From NCBI GenBank assembly GCA_007922195.1, contig ML681998.1, positions 21,991,697 to 22,055,696 on the forward strand: a stretch of DNA of 64,000 bases, read 5' to 3'. The notes under the pieces are model-generated. The model was not told where the DNA came from. It saw only the letters and a program-made list of their open reading frames with translations, and did no database searches. The DNA is from Podocnemis expansa. Its lineage: Eukaryota; Chordata; Testudines; Podocnemididae. Both the position numbers and the translations under genes were made by a program. Shown here one piece after another: positions 12,138 through 20,695 of the stretch. Positions within the stretch are counted from its first letter, which is position 1, and each line of letters begins with the position of its first letter.

Positions 12138-13169
12138 TCATTCTTTGCACTTCTCAATTCCCAAGTGACCTTCATGAATCTTCTGTAACATTTCTTTTCG
12201 GAGGCTCCGTGGTATTACAACCTTCCCACCTTTGAAAATCACCCCATCTACCACAGTCAGTTCATGTCTGCAGTTCCAGTAGTCTTTTATGCTTAGAGAG
12301 CAACTGCTTATTATTTCAGGCCATCCTTTAATTATCACCTCTTTGAAGAGTCCCAGCGATTCATCTTTCTCAGTCTCTTCTCTTATGTGTTGCAGTCTTC
12401 TGTTAGTTATGGGATTTGCGCTCACAATCATATCTACATAGGCTTGCACTTCTGTTTGCAGTGTCTTCTCAGGTACCATGGGTGCTACTGCTCTGGAAAG
12501 TGCATCTGCTGTGAACATAAATTTGCCTGGTGTGTAGGTCACCAATAAATTGTATTTCTGCAATTTGATCATCATTCTTTAAATCCTTAAGGTATAGTCA
12601 TTTAGTGGTTTGTTAAATAATGCAATCAAGGGCTTGTGATCTGTTTCAGCTTCCACTCTCTGTCCATAAATATAGTGATTGAATCTCTCACAGGCAAACA
12701 AGATTCCTAAAAGCTCCTTCTCAGTCTGTGCATATCTAGTCTCTGCATCAGTCAGTGATTTGGATGCATATGCCACAGGTTGCCAGCAATCTTCATGTTT
12801 TTGTAAAATCACAGCACCCAACCCCGACTGTGATGCATCCACTGAAATTTTAATGGGTTTCTCTGGAGCAAAAAATTTCAATACTGGTTTCTGTATCAAG
12901 TGTTTTAAACTTCTCCATGATTCCTCCTGTGCAGCATCCCAGCACCATTCATTTTTGTCCTGTAGGAGTTGTCTCAATGGTGCCGCCTTGGCAGAAAGAT
13001 TGGGTATGAATTTTCCAAGATAGTTAACTATTCCCAGGAACCGTTGGACATCTTTCTTTGACTGGGGATGTGGCATCATTTCAATGGCTGAAATCTTCCT
13101 CTTATCTGGTTTTACACCTTCGTGGGAAACAATGTCCTCTATAAAAGTCAGTTCTCTAACTCCTAACAC
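12138..13169 (-). pseudogene. RT thumb, RNase H and integrase zinc-finger blocks
   Basis: The block 12579-13169 contains the RT connection (FIEDIVSHEGVKPDKRKI, then FLGIVNYLGKFIPNLS) and the RNase H start ISVDASQSGLGAV, with YAQTEKELLGI and ETDHKPLIALF. After one in-frame stop, 12138-12575 carries the tether TYTPGKFMFTADALSRA and the first half of the integrase HHCC finger (HEGHLGIEKC). RNase H acidic residues D, E and D are visible. The CX2C half of the finger lies just past the stop, near 12065-12080. Confidence 0.88.
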
Positions 13170-13307
13170 ACATTAGTCCTTATTTAGTTTGAGGTTTGTG
13201 GCTCTAGTTGCATCCAACACTTGCCGAAGCCAACGATCATGCTCCTCTTTTGTAGAGCCCCAGATGATGATGTCATCCATGGAGGTGTCCACACTGCTAA
13301 TATGTTC

Positions 13308-13997
13308 CTAGATCATGTGTGCAGTTTTGTGATACACTTCTGGTGCTGAAGCTATACCGAAGGGTAAACGTAAAAATCTGTATCTTCCAAAAGGAGTATT
13401 AAATGTACATAATTTTGAGCTTTCCTCTGTTAATTTTAGCTGCCAAAATCCAGAGGATGCATCCAATTTACTGAAGTATTGAGCATTTGCAAACTGAGCC
13501 ATAATCTCTTCTCTAGTTGGTAGTTTGAAATGTTCTCTTTGTATAGCTCTGTTGAGGTCTCTGGGATCTAAGCATATGCATAGCTGGCCATTACTTTTTT
13601 GCACTATAACTAGGGAGCTCACCGATTCCATTGGCTCCTCTATTTTTTATATTATTTACATTGCTTCCATCCTTTCAATCTCTGCCTTGAGTTTATCACG
13701 GAGTGCAAATGGCACCTTCCTACATGGATGAATAACTGGAGGGATCTGCTTGTGTATGCGGATTGTATGTTCACCTTGCAAGCAACCCAATCCCTGAAAC
13801 AGATCCTGATATTCTTCAAGGAGTGCCTCATAGCCAGATGCAGCCCTATCTTGTAGTGAGAGCACCCTTTTCACCAGATTCAGTTTCTTACAGGCAGCCA
13901 GGCCCAAAATTGGTGTCACCTCCTGTGGCACTACAATGAAAGGCAGCCTGTACATGGTGTTCTTATGGTTAACACTAGCGAAGCAGCGTCCCTGCAC
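13308..13997 (-). pseudogene. Protease C-terminus and RT palm (two blocks)
   Basis: The block 13656-13997 holds the remainder of protease (VTPILGLAACKKLNLV) and the linker toward RT, with PPVIHPCRKVPFALRDKL. Stops at 13656-13658 and just downstream separate it from 13308-13631, which carries RT motifs: LDPRDLNRAI, motif A FSKLDASSGFWQL, and FNTPFGRYRFLRLPFGI. The catalytic DD lies beyond the TAG at 13308, as MDDIII near 13262-13279. Confidence 0.88.
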
Positions 13998-14078
13998 ACG
14001 TATATTTCTTCCAGAATACCCAGTTACTTTTATGTTTGTTGGTCCCAGCTTGGGTCTTATTCTCAGTCTCTCAAAATC

Positions 14079-15008
14079 TCATGTAGACAAAATGTTAACC
14101 TGAGCTCCTGTGTCTAGTTTCAGTGGAATTATTGTTCCATTCACTGACAGAGACAGTATCCAGTCCCTCTCACTAGGTTTGCTTGATCCCAGTACATCAA
14201 CAAAGCACTCCTCAGTCTCACTGTCAGTAACTAAATGCACTTGATTTTTGCGCCTTTGGGATCTGCAGCAGTTTGCAAAATGATTAAGTTTTCCACAGTT
14301 AAGACAGAGTTTCCCATAGGCAAAACACTGTTTGGGACCATGCCGTGATTCACACTTGCCACAAGACTGTCTGGACTCAGTCTTCCTGATAGCAGAGTTT
14401 GGTTCCACATTGTGATTTGAACCACTCTGGCTACATGCTGTTTGTCTGAGTGCACGCACTGTCCCTTCTGGTGAATTCAGCTCTTTTACTTGTGCTTTTA
14501 CCATTTCAGTGGCCCTCCATACTTGAAGGGTTTCATTCAAAGAGATCTCTCCCTCTCTGAGCAGTCTCTCTCTTAATCCATTGTCTGTAATGCCACAAAT
14601 GAGTCTGTCTTTGATCAGAGACTCTGCCAAGCCACCAAAGTTACAGCTTTTACTGAGTTTCCTTAATTCTGTAACATATTGGTCTATGGTGTTATCTGGT
14701 TTTTGCATGCATGTAAAAAATCTATGCCTCTCAAAAGTCACATTCACTTTTGGCAAGCAATATTCCTCAAACTTAGTCAGTATAGTGTTTAAATTCATGC
14801 TTTCACCATCTTGAAATAAAAAGTTATTATATACATCCAGTGCCTCCTCCCCAACAACATGCAAAAATATAGATGATTTCTGGTTTTCATCTTTGTTCTG
14901 CGCTTCAATGGCAGACAGATACAACAGAAATCGCTGCTTAAACTTTAGCCAGTTTTCTGCAACATTACCAGACATTTGGAGAGGTGAAGTAGCCTGTAAA
15001 ACATCCAT
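14079..15008 (-). pseudogene. Gag with zinc knuckles and start of protease
   Basis: This frame of 309 residues starts at a good ATG. The N-terminal third has the capsid-like segment (NWLKFKQRFLLYLSAI near residue 19). Two zinc knuckles lie near residues 217-250: CX2CX3HX4C and CX2CX4HX4C. The aspartic protease start, LDTGAQVNIL, is near the C-terminus, so gag and protease share the frame. An in-frame TGA cuts protease just after its active site. The catalytic DTG is intact. Confidence 0.88.
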
Positions 15009-15128
15009 GTTTAGAGCTTACACTTACTTGCTGAAGGCTTTCTTTGTTTTCAGAGATCCCTGATGTTTTGCTGTTTTCAGGTGCAAATGCAGGAATTTTC
15101 CTCCAAGTCTTTTTAGTTTCCAAACTCA

Positions 15129-15148
15129 TTCCCCAACTTCTGACACCA
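15129..15148 (-). promoter_or_regulatory. Primer-binding site, tRNA-Leu type
   Basis: On the minus strand TGGTGTCAGAAGT follows the 5' LTR with no gap. This is complementary to the 3' end (including CCA) of vertebrate tRNA-Leu(CAA) as I recall it; the match weakens after 13 bases. Confidence 0.75.
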
Positions 15149-15352
15149 TGTAATGATCATGAGGGTTCATTAAAGATGATATTACAGAATGAGTAAGGAA
15201 TAGAACTTTAATCATACAGACAGGTCTCCAGGTGTTTACCTCGGAGCAGCCATGTTAGATCTTCTCTGGGGCACGTCTCTCAATTTACACAACACTGGCC
15301 CATGCTAGGGAGTGTCTCTGAATTCACAACCTTCTACAAGCATATCACTACA
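15149..15352 (-). repeat. 5' LTR of the Ty3/gypsy element (204 bp)
   Basis: It is the partner of 10690-10893. It should contain the promoter and the poly(A) signal of the element, although I see no strong TATA box. Confidence 0.93.
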
Positions 15353-15357
15353 GTGGT
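15353..15357 (+). repeat. Target-site duplication GTGGT, right
   Basis: It is identical to 10685-10689. Confidence 0.9.
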
Positions 15358-15850
15358 CACTCCTGACAGATTTATATTATGATTCTGCTATGATTGGCCA
15401 TATTCTCACTTTGAATCATAATTTGATCAATAAACTAATAGTTGTTTTATCTAAAGCTGTGTGGTCTTTAGAGGGTATGAGTGAGGAAGGCTGAGCACCA
15501 TCCATTTCTTTGTGAAATGGATGGACTTGAATGTATGGAGTTTGGGAGTGGGTCCCAATCTCTGTAGACAGTGGCTTCTAGTGTGGTAACTTGGGCCCAT
15601 GTGGTCACTTGGGGACCATTCCTTGAGTAGCCAGACAGCATATATCCACTGCTTGGGAACGATTTCATGTGAGAGGCTGGAGCGGACTGACCCAGGAGCG
15701 AGTGGTCACTTGGCAAAGCAGGTATATGAGGGTTCAAGAGTCGGAATTGGGGCGGTCACAGCAGCACAACAGACGTTATTCAGAATTCTTGTATTAATTT
15801 TTGCCATTTGTGAAAAAGTTCAGCAATGTCTACATGCCACTGTGTGAGAT
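15358..15850 (+). mobile_element. Older LTR-like sequence, right part
   Basis: It continues the sequence at 10291-10689 after removal of the gypsy insertion. An AATAAA lies at 15429-15434 and the following 50 bases look like R/U5. No PBS or internal gene was identified, so it may be a solo LTR. Confidence 0.35.
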
Positions 15851-16510
15851 CCTTATATTATAGGTATGGGACCTTTTACTGTTCTTCATTCAAACCGTAA
15901 GTGGTACCACCACAAGACCCAGCACATCACTGTTTCAATACCAAAAAAACATTCCTATCAAGAAAGTCTAGTGATATAAGAAATCAAATTCAGAATCTAA
16001 TAGGCTCCACATTCCCTGGTTGTGAGCAGCTACTAATGAATGACCATTGACCTTGAGTACTTTCCTTTAAATTTCAGCTGTTAGCTAGCACCTCATTAAG
16101 ATCTCTGTGTTACAAATGTTTTGCTATCACCTCCATAAGTCTTTTTATTTGCAGATTCTTTATTTCTGGATATTCTTAAAGTAAAGTACTTCTTTGAAGG
16201 ACTATGGATTTACAAATAAGTTACGATGTTTATTGCCAGATTTGTATGGCAGAAGCATTTTTTACTCTCCAAGGTACCTCTCAGAGTCTCTTCAACATTT
16301 GTAGGTCAAAGATATGTTCTTCTCCTCTTGTGCAACATTGACTAAAGTTGTTTTTCTTTAACAGTTTTCATATATTTTGTCTGTGAATTAACATACCTAA
16401 CATGCACACCAGAAGTTTATCTTTCTAATTTATTACTAGATATCTATGCAGAAGCTGTAAGAAGATAAACAGTGGAAATGTGCCTAATAAAAGCTATAGT
16501 TTAGTATTAA
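15851..16510. other. Gene-free stretch
   Basis: AT-rich sequence without recognisable coding, RNA or repeat features. Confidence 0.5.
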
Positions 16511-16868
16511 CAAACAAGAAATCCTGTGGTACTTCGAAAGACTAAGAAATTTATTTATTGCATAAGATTTTGTTGGTATAATCCAGCTTCTTCAGGTGCA
16601 TGGAATGGAAATTGCAGTATGTCCAGTATATATACACATGCAGAAAAGGTTGGGTCACAAGCCAGTTGAAACAGTTCCAAAGGTATAGTCAGTTAGTCTG
16701 TTTCAGGAAACCAGACATGTTTTGATTCAAATAGTATGGCAGTAGGCCCTGTAACAACAATAGGTGAGAAGGTGAATAGGTGTAATTACCTTTTATAATG
16801 AGTTAGCCATTCTAAGTCCCTATTCAAACCTAATCTGATGATATAAAGTTTGCATATGAATTGCAGCT
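16511..16868 (-). repeat. Inverted PLE 3'-end arm
   Basis: It starts CAAACAAGAAATCCTGTGG and ends at GAATTGCAGCT. It is the reverse complement, with scattered differences, of about 20290-20660. It includes the end of the coding region and the 3' UTR. The two arms could form a hairpin of several hundred base pairs. Confidence 0.85.
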
Positions 16869-17200
16869 AAACTGCAAGCCATCAGGAACAGTATCCTAGA
16901 TGATGTCATCCACACCTAGTGGCCAAACTTTATGACTTTGTATTCACTCACAACTATTTGTGATTTGGAGATGATTTATTTGATACCTTCAAGTTAGCGG
17001 CACAGCTGTGGATACTCACATGGCCACCACAGTGTGCCAATGCTTTTATGGCTGACTTAGAACAATGCTTCCTCAGCTCTTGTCCCCAAGTGCCACTTCT
17101 CTACTTACACAACACTGATGACATTTTCATCATCTGGACCCATGGAAAGAAGGTCTTTGAGGATTTCCACCAAGATTTCAACAATTTCAAGCCCACGATC
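16869..17200 (+). pseudogene. PLE reverse transcriptase fragment
   Basis: The + strand carries late RT motifs. A block resembling GTAMGT-MAP-ANLFMADLEQ lies near 16995-17070, and LLYLHNTDDIFIIWTHGKK, the catalytic motif, near 17100-17154. It is followed by FEDFHQDFNNFKPTI. The usual first residues of the catalytic motif (Y-DD) read TDD here, but both aspartates remain. The upstream RT is shifted between frames. Translation stops at the hAT-like insertion and resumes at 18129. Confidence 0.82.
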
Positions 17201-18123
17201 TATGGGCAGATTAACACATGGGTCTACAGGCCCACCCAGTGTGGGAAGCCCTCTGCCATGCAGTGGTGAGAGGGAGCAGAGCCGTGCTGGGCCGGAGACT
17301 GGGCTCTGCATTCCTCTCCCATCCCAGCCCCACATCTGGGCCTGCCAATCCACCCCTGGGGGCTGGGTGGGCCAGCCCAGAGGCCAGGCTCTGCTCTTCT
17401 GCCCTGATCCTGGGCCAGCTAGTGAATCCCAGGGGACAGGGCCAACTGGTGTGCTGTGCAGTACAGCACAGCCTCCAGTATGGCTGGGCTGCACTGGAAG
17501 CAGCCCTATGTGCGCAGGCCACTTGGGGGGGGGGCAATCAGCCCCCACCAGCATCAGCCCTTCTGCAGAGGGCATGGCTGTAGACTGGAGGGGGCTGAGG
17601 CCCCAGCTGAGGGTGGATGGGGCCCCAAATGGAAGGCCCAGTAGCCCAGAGTAGGGCCAGCTCTAGGGATGAGCCAGTGTGGCACCCACTTGGAGTGCTG
17701 GGGGCAGGGTGGGCCAACCCAGAAGTTGGACCCCATGCTTCCATCCCTCTCCTGAGTCAGCCACTCGGCCCTTGTAGGTGAAGCAGGCCAGCCCATTAGT
17801 TGGACTCCACTCTTTCACCTGGCTCTGTGCTGATCCTCCCCACCCCTAGGGAGGCACAGCTAGCCCAGGGGAGGGATGGGAGAATAGAGCTTGACCTCTG
17901 GGCCTGCTCATCTAGCCCTCAGGGATGGATTGGCAGGCCCATAGTGGGGCTGGGGTGGGAGAAGAATGCAGTTCCCTGTCCTGGGGGTGGAACGAGCCAG
18001 CACAGAGTGGAGGCTGGGTTTTTACATGCCCTCACCCCCTCTGAGGTGCAAAAGCAAAAGTTGGCTCAGGGTGCCACAATCCCTTGAGCCAGCCCTGGCC
18101 CAGAGGCTCCTAATCCGCCACTG
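17201..18123. mobile_element. GC-rich hAT-like nonautonomous element, 923 bp
   Basis: The flanks are CCACGATC (17193-17200) and CCAGCATC (18124-18131), a 6/8 match. The right end is CCTAATCCGCCACTG; the left end is a decayed inverse. It interrupts PLE RT exactly between FKPTI and the following NLSL block. The interior is GC-rich and repetitive. About 17295-17440 is an inverted copy of about 17850-17990, and related units also occur in direct orientation. The long reading frames on both strands here are composition artefacts with no recognisable domain. Confidence 0.6.
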
Positions 18124-18206
18124 CCAGCATCAACCTCAGCCTGGACTAGTCCACAAAGGAGATCCGCTTTCTGGACATGACAGTACAAATACATGTTAGC
18201 TGCAAA
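18124..18206 (+). pseudogene. PLE RT tail between insertions
   Basis: This short coding piece contains STKEIRFLDMTVQI, the segment that follows the catalytic motif in Penelope RTs. It is cut on both sides by insertions. Confidence 0.8.
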
Positions 18207-18647
18207 GGCAATGCCTACACTGCCAAATTAGCTTGGACTAAGGGAGCTTAGTCTGGACTAATTTGGCCCATGGGCACACTAAACTTTGCCTAGTCCAAAC
18301 TAAGAAATTTCTTAGTTCAAACTAGGCCAAGCTTAGTCCAAACTAGTAAGACCTGGTGGTTAGTTTGGACTTCCATACTTAATTCAAAGTTTAGTTCAAA
18401 CTAAGCATGGGCAATACTCCAAGTAATGGTTAGTTTGAACTCAAAAAGTTTGAGCTAAGCCATTAGTTCAAACTAGCCATGCATTCTAGTTCAAACTAAA
18501 AAGTTAGTTCAAATTAGAATGCATGGCTAGTTTGAACTAAAAAGCTTGAGTTAGTTTGAACTAGCCCGAGACTAGTTTGAACTAACCTTGGACTTATTTA
18601 GTTCAGACTTGCAAGTCCAAACTAAATTTTTAGATGTAGACATAGCC
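18207..18647. mobile_element. Palindromic-word MITE (TAGTTYGAACTA type), copy 2
   Basis: The ends are GGCAATGCCTACAC and ATGTAGACATAGCC. The 441-bp interior repeats TAGTTTGAACTA and TAGTCCAAACTA words in both orientations. It interrupts the PLE coding region after VQIHVSC. The flanks are AAA on both sides, so a 3-bp duplication is possible but low in information. Confidence 0.7.
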
Positions 18648-19449
18648 AAAAACACCACCCTATGGGAAAGCTACTGGCCGCTATACCTACCTACATACCT
18701 GTAGGTTTCATCTGGGACACATCACACCATACATTTTCTACAGCCAATCCCTAAGATATGATCATTTTTACTCTCATCCCTCAGAGAGAGACATAAACCT
18801 TCAAGATCTCTATCAGTCATTCTTAAAACTATAGTACTCACCAGGGAAAGTGAAAAAACAGATTGACAGAGCCAGATGGATACCCAGAAGTCATTACTAC
18901 AGGACAGACCCAACAAGAAAAACAGCAGAACTCTACATCATCTACAATCACAAAGTAAAACCTTTTCCAGCACCTGATCAAAGCTCTACAACCTATCCTG
19001 AAAGACAATCCCATACTTTCTCAAGCCTTAAGAGGTAGGCCAGTCCTTGCTTACAGATAGCTCTACAACCTTAAGCAAATACTAATCTGCATGTACATAC
19101 ACCATACAACAGAAACACTAAGCCAGGTACCTACCCTTGCAACAAACCCCATTGCCAACTGTATCAGCATTATCTACTCAAGTGACACCATCATAGGACT
19201 TAACCAAATCAGCTACTCCATCAAGGGCTCATTCATTTGCATATCTACCAGTGTGATATATGCCATCTTGTGCCAACAATGACCTTCTGCCATATACCTT
19301 GGCCAAACTGGACTGTCTCTGAACAAAAGAATAAACGGACACAAATTGGACATCAAAAATGGTAACATTCAAAAACCATTAGGAGAACACTTCAACCTCC
19401 CTGGACATTCTGTATCATACTTGAAAGTTGCAGTACTTTAGCAAAAATT
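18648..19449 (+). pseudogene. PLE linker and GIY-YIG endonuclease remnant
   Basis: The linker encodes KQIDRARWIPRSHYY (from about 18850) and further blocks typical of vertebrate Penelope elements. SIKGSFICISTSVIYAILCQQ ends at 19282. The next segment, near 19295-19440, reads YLGQTGLSLNKRI and GHKLDIKNG, matching the YIG half and Arg helix of GIY-YIG nucleases, then GEHFNLPGHS. The reading frame is broken by several stops, including one between the two halves of the nuclease. The upstream Cys cluster expected in this linker is degraded. Confidence 0.8.
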
Positions 19450-20256
19450 GGAACAGTGGGCCAATAGAAATCTTATGAGATTCAATAAGGATAAGTGTAA
19501 AATCCTGCATTTGGGACAAAAAAACCCCATGCACTGCTACAGGCTGGGAAACATTCAGCTAAGTAGCAGCAGTATGGAAAAGGACCTGGGGGTCATGGTG
19601 GATGGGAAGCTGGATATGAGTCAGCAGTGTGCTCTTGCTGCCAAAAAGGCCAATGGCATACTGGGCTGCATCAAAAGAAGTATTACCAGCAGATCGAGGG
19701 ATGTGATCATTCCCCTCTATTCTGCACTGGTGAGGCCACATCTAGAATACTGTGTTCAGTTTTGGGCTCCCCACTACAAAAAGGACAGGGACATGCTAGA
19801 GAGAGTTCAGAGGAGGGCAACCAAAATGATTAAAGGGCTAGAGCACAAGCCCTATGAGGAAAGACTGGAAGCATGAGGCTTATTTAGTCTGCAGAAGAGA
19901 AGATTGAGGGGGGATTTGATAGCAACCTTCAACTACTTGAAGGGATGCTCTAAGGAAGATGGAGCTCGACTGTTCTCGGTAGTAACGGAGGACAGAATGA
20001 GGAGCAATGGTCTCAAGTTGCGGTTAGGGAGGTCGAGGCTGGATATTAGGAAAAACTTTTTTACCAGGAGAGTGGTGAAGTCTTGGAATGAGCTGCCGAG
20101 GGACGTGGTGGAGTCTCCATCTTTAGAGGTGTTTAAGGCCCGGCTGGACAAAACCCTGACTGGGATGGTTTAAGTGGGAGTGGTCCTGCCTCTGGCAGGG
20201 GGTTGGACTAGATGACCTATGAGGTCCCTTCCAACCCTATGATTCTATGATTCTAA
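19450..20256 (+). mobile_element. CR1 LINE, 5'-truncated 3' end (about 800 bp)
   Basis: It encodes the C-terminal part of CR1 ORF2: NKDKCKILHLG, EKDLGVMVDGKLDMS, PLYSALVRPHLEYCVQFWAP, then [24 protein letters not shown]. There is one in-frame TGA at 19874-19876, probably a decayed CGA. The 3' end carries the CR1 signature CTATGATTCTATGATTCT (20237-20254). It is inserted in the PLE between the endonuclease and the C-terminus. It looks better preserved than the PLE around it, so it is younger. Confidence 0.93.
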
Positions 20257-20695
20257 AAAAAGCTTCAAAACCACACTTTGGTGGGAAACTGCTGAGCTGC
20301 AATTCATGGGCAAACTTGACATCATCAGATTAGGTCTGAACAGGGACTTGGAATGGCTAACTCATTACAAATAGTAATTATGCCTCTTTCAACATTCTCC
20401 CTTTCTCATCTATTGCTGTTACAGGGCCCAATTCCACACTGTTCAAATCAAAACAACTTTGGTTTGCTGAAATAGACTAAGAGATGATCTGTCTGGAACT
20501 GTTTGAATTGACCTTGTGATCCATCTTCTCTGCATGTGTGTATATACCAGACATACTGCAATTTCCGTTTCATTCATCTGAAGAAGTAAGATTATATCCA
20601 CGAAAGATTATGTAATAAATAAATTTGTTAGTCTTTAAAAGTGCCACAGGAATCCTTGTTTGTTTTGCTGAAATAGATTAACACAGGTATCCCTC
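20257..20695 (+). pseudogene. PLE C-terminus and 3' terminal region
   Basis: The final PLE peptide, ETAELQFMGKLDII then GLNRDLEWLTHYK, lies near 20290-20370, followed by a noncoding tail. The tail contains AATAAATAAATTTGTTAGTC and TGCCACAGGAATCC. The last 350 bases are the plus-oriented partner of the inverted arm at 16511-16868. Confidence 0.85.

Larger units (their letters stand above)
11107..15008 (-). pseudogene. Ty3/gypsy gag-pol polyprotein pseudogene
   Basis: Gag, protease, RT, RNase H and integrase follow one minus-strand frame from the ATG at 15008-15006 to about 11655. A single frameshift near 11650-11660 then moves the integrase C-terminus into another frame, which runs to a stop at about 11107. 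The shared frame carries in-frame stops at 14079-14081, 13656-13658 (plus another close by), 13308-13310, about 13170, 12576-12578 and 12138-12140. Another stop lies at 11302-11304 after the shift. Several look like CGA-to-TGA changes, consistent with CpG decay. There is no frameshift between gag and pol in the ancestral layout, so the two were probably one long frame. No functional product is expected. Confidence 0.9.
10690..15352 (-). mobile_element. Complete Ty3/gypsy LTR retrotransposon, 4,663 bp, defective
   Basis: The element is transcribed on the minus strand. It has two 204-bp LTRs beginning TGTA and ending TACA on +, and a perfect 5-bp target duplication GTGGT (10685-10689 and 15353-15357). 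A primer-binding site abuts the LTR at 15149 and a polypurine tract abuts the LTR at 10893. The gag, protease, RT, RNase H and integrase order is that of Ty3/gypsy. There is no envelope gene. Protein flavour suggests a Mag-like (K02A2.6-like) clade, which is an inference. The LTRs differ at 8 of 204 positions by eye, so insertion is moderately recent. The element nests in an older LTR-like sequence. Confidence 0.93.
16511..20695 (+). mobile_element. Penelope-like element (PLE) with inverted 5' arm and three nested insertions
   Basis: The body runs on + with RT motifs, a linker, a GIY-YIG-type endonuclease remnant and a 3' tail ending near GTGCCACAGGAATCC. A copy of the 3' end lies inverted at the 5' side (16511-16868 versus about 20290-20660), a structure known for Penelope elements. 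Three insertions split the body: hAT-like (17201-18123), palindromic-word MITE (18207-18647) and CR1 (19450-20256). Removing them brings coding pieces back into Penelope order. Stops and frameshifts occur throughout, so it is inactive. Confidence 0.88.

Noticed and set aside
17105..18087. Several long overlapping frames on both strands (up to 178 codons)
   Set aside because: They lie in a GC-rich repetitive hAT-like insert, show Gly/Pro/Ser bias on every frame and have no recognisable domain.
19448..20173. A host gene with RT-like C-terminal text
   Set aside because: It is a 5'-truncated CR1 with the family's 3' terminal repeats and an in-frame stop.
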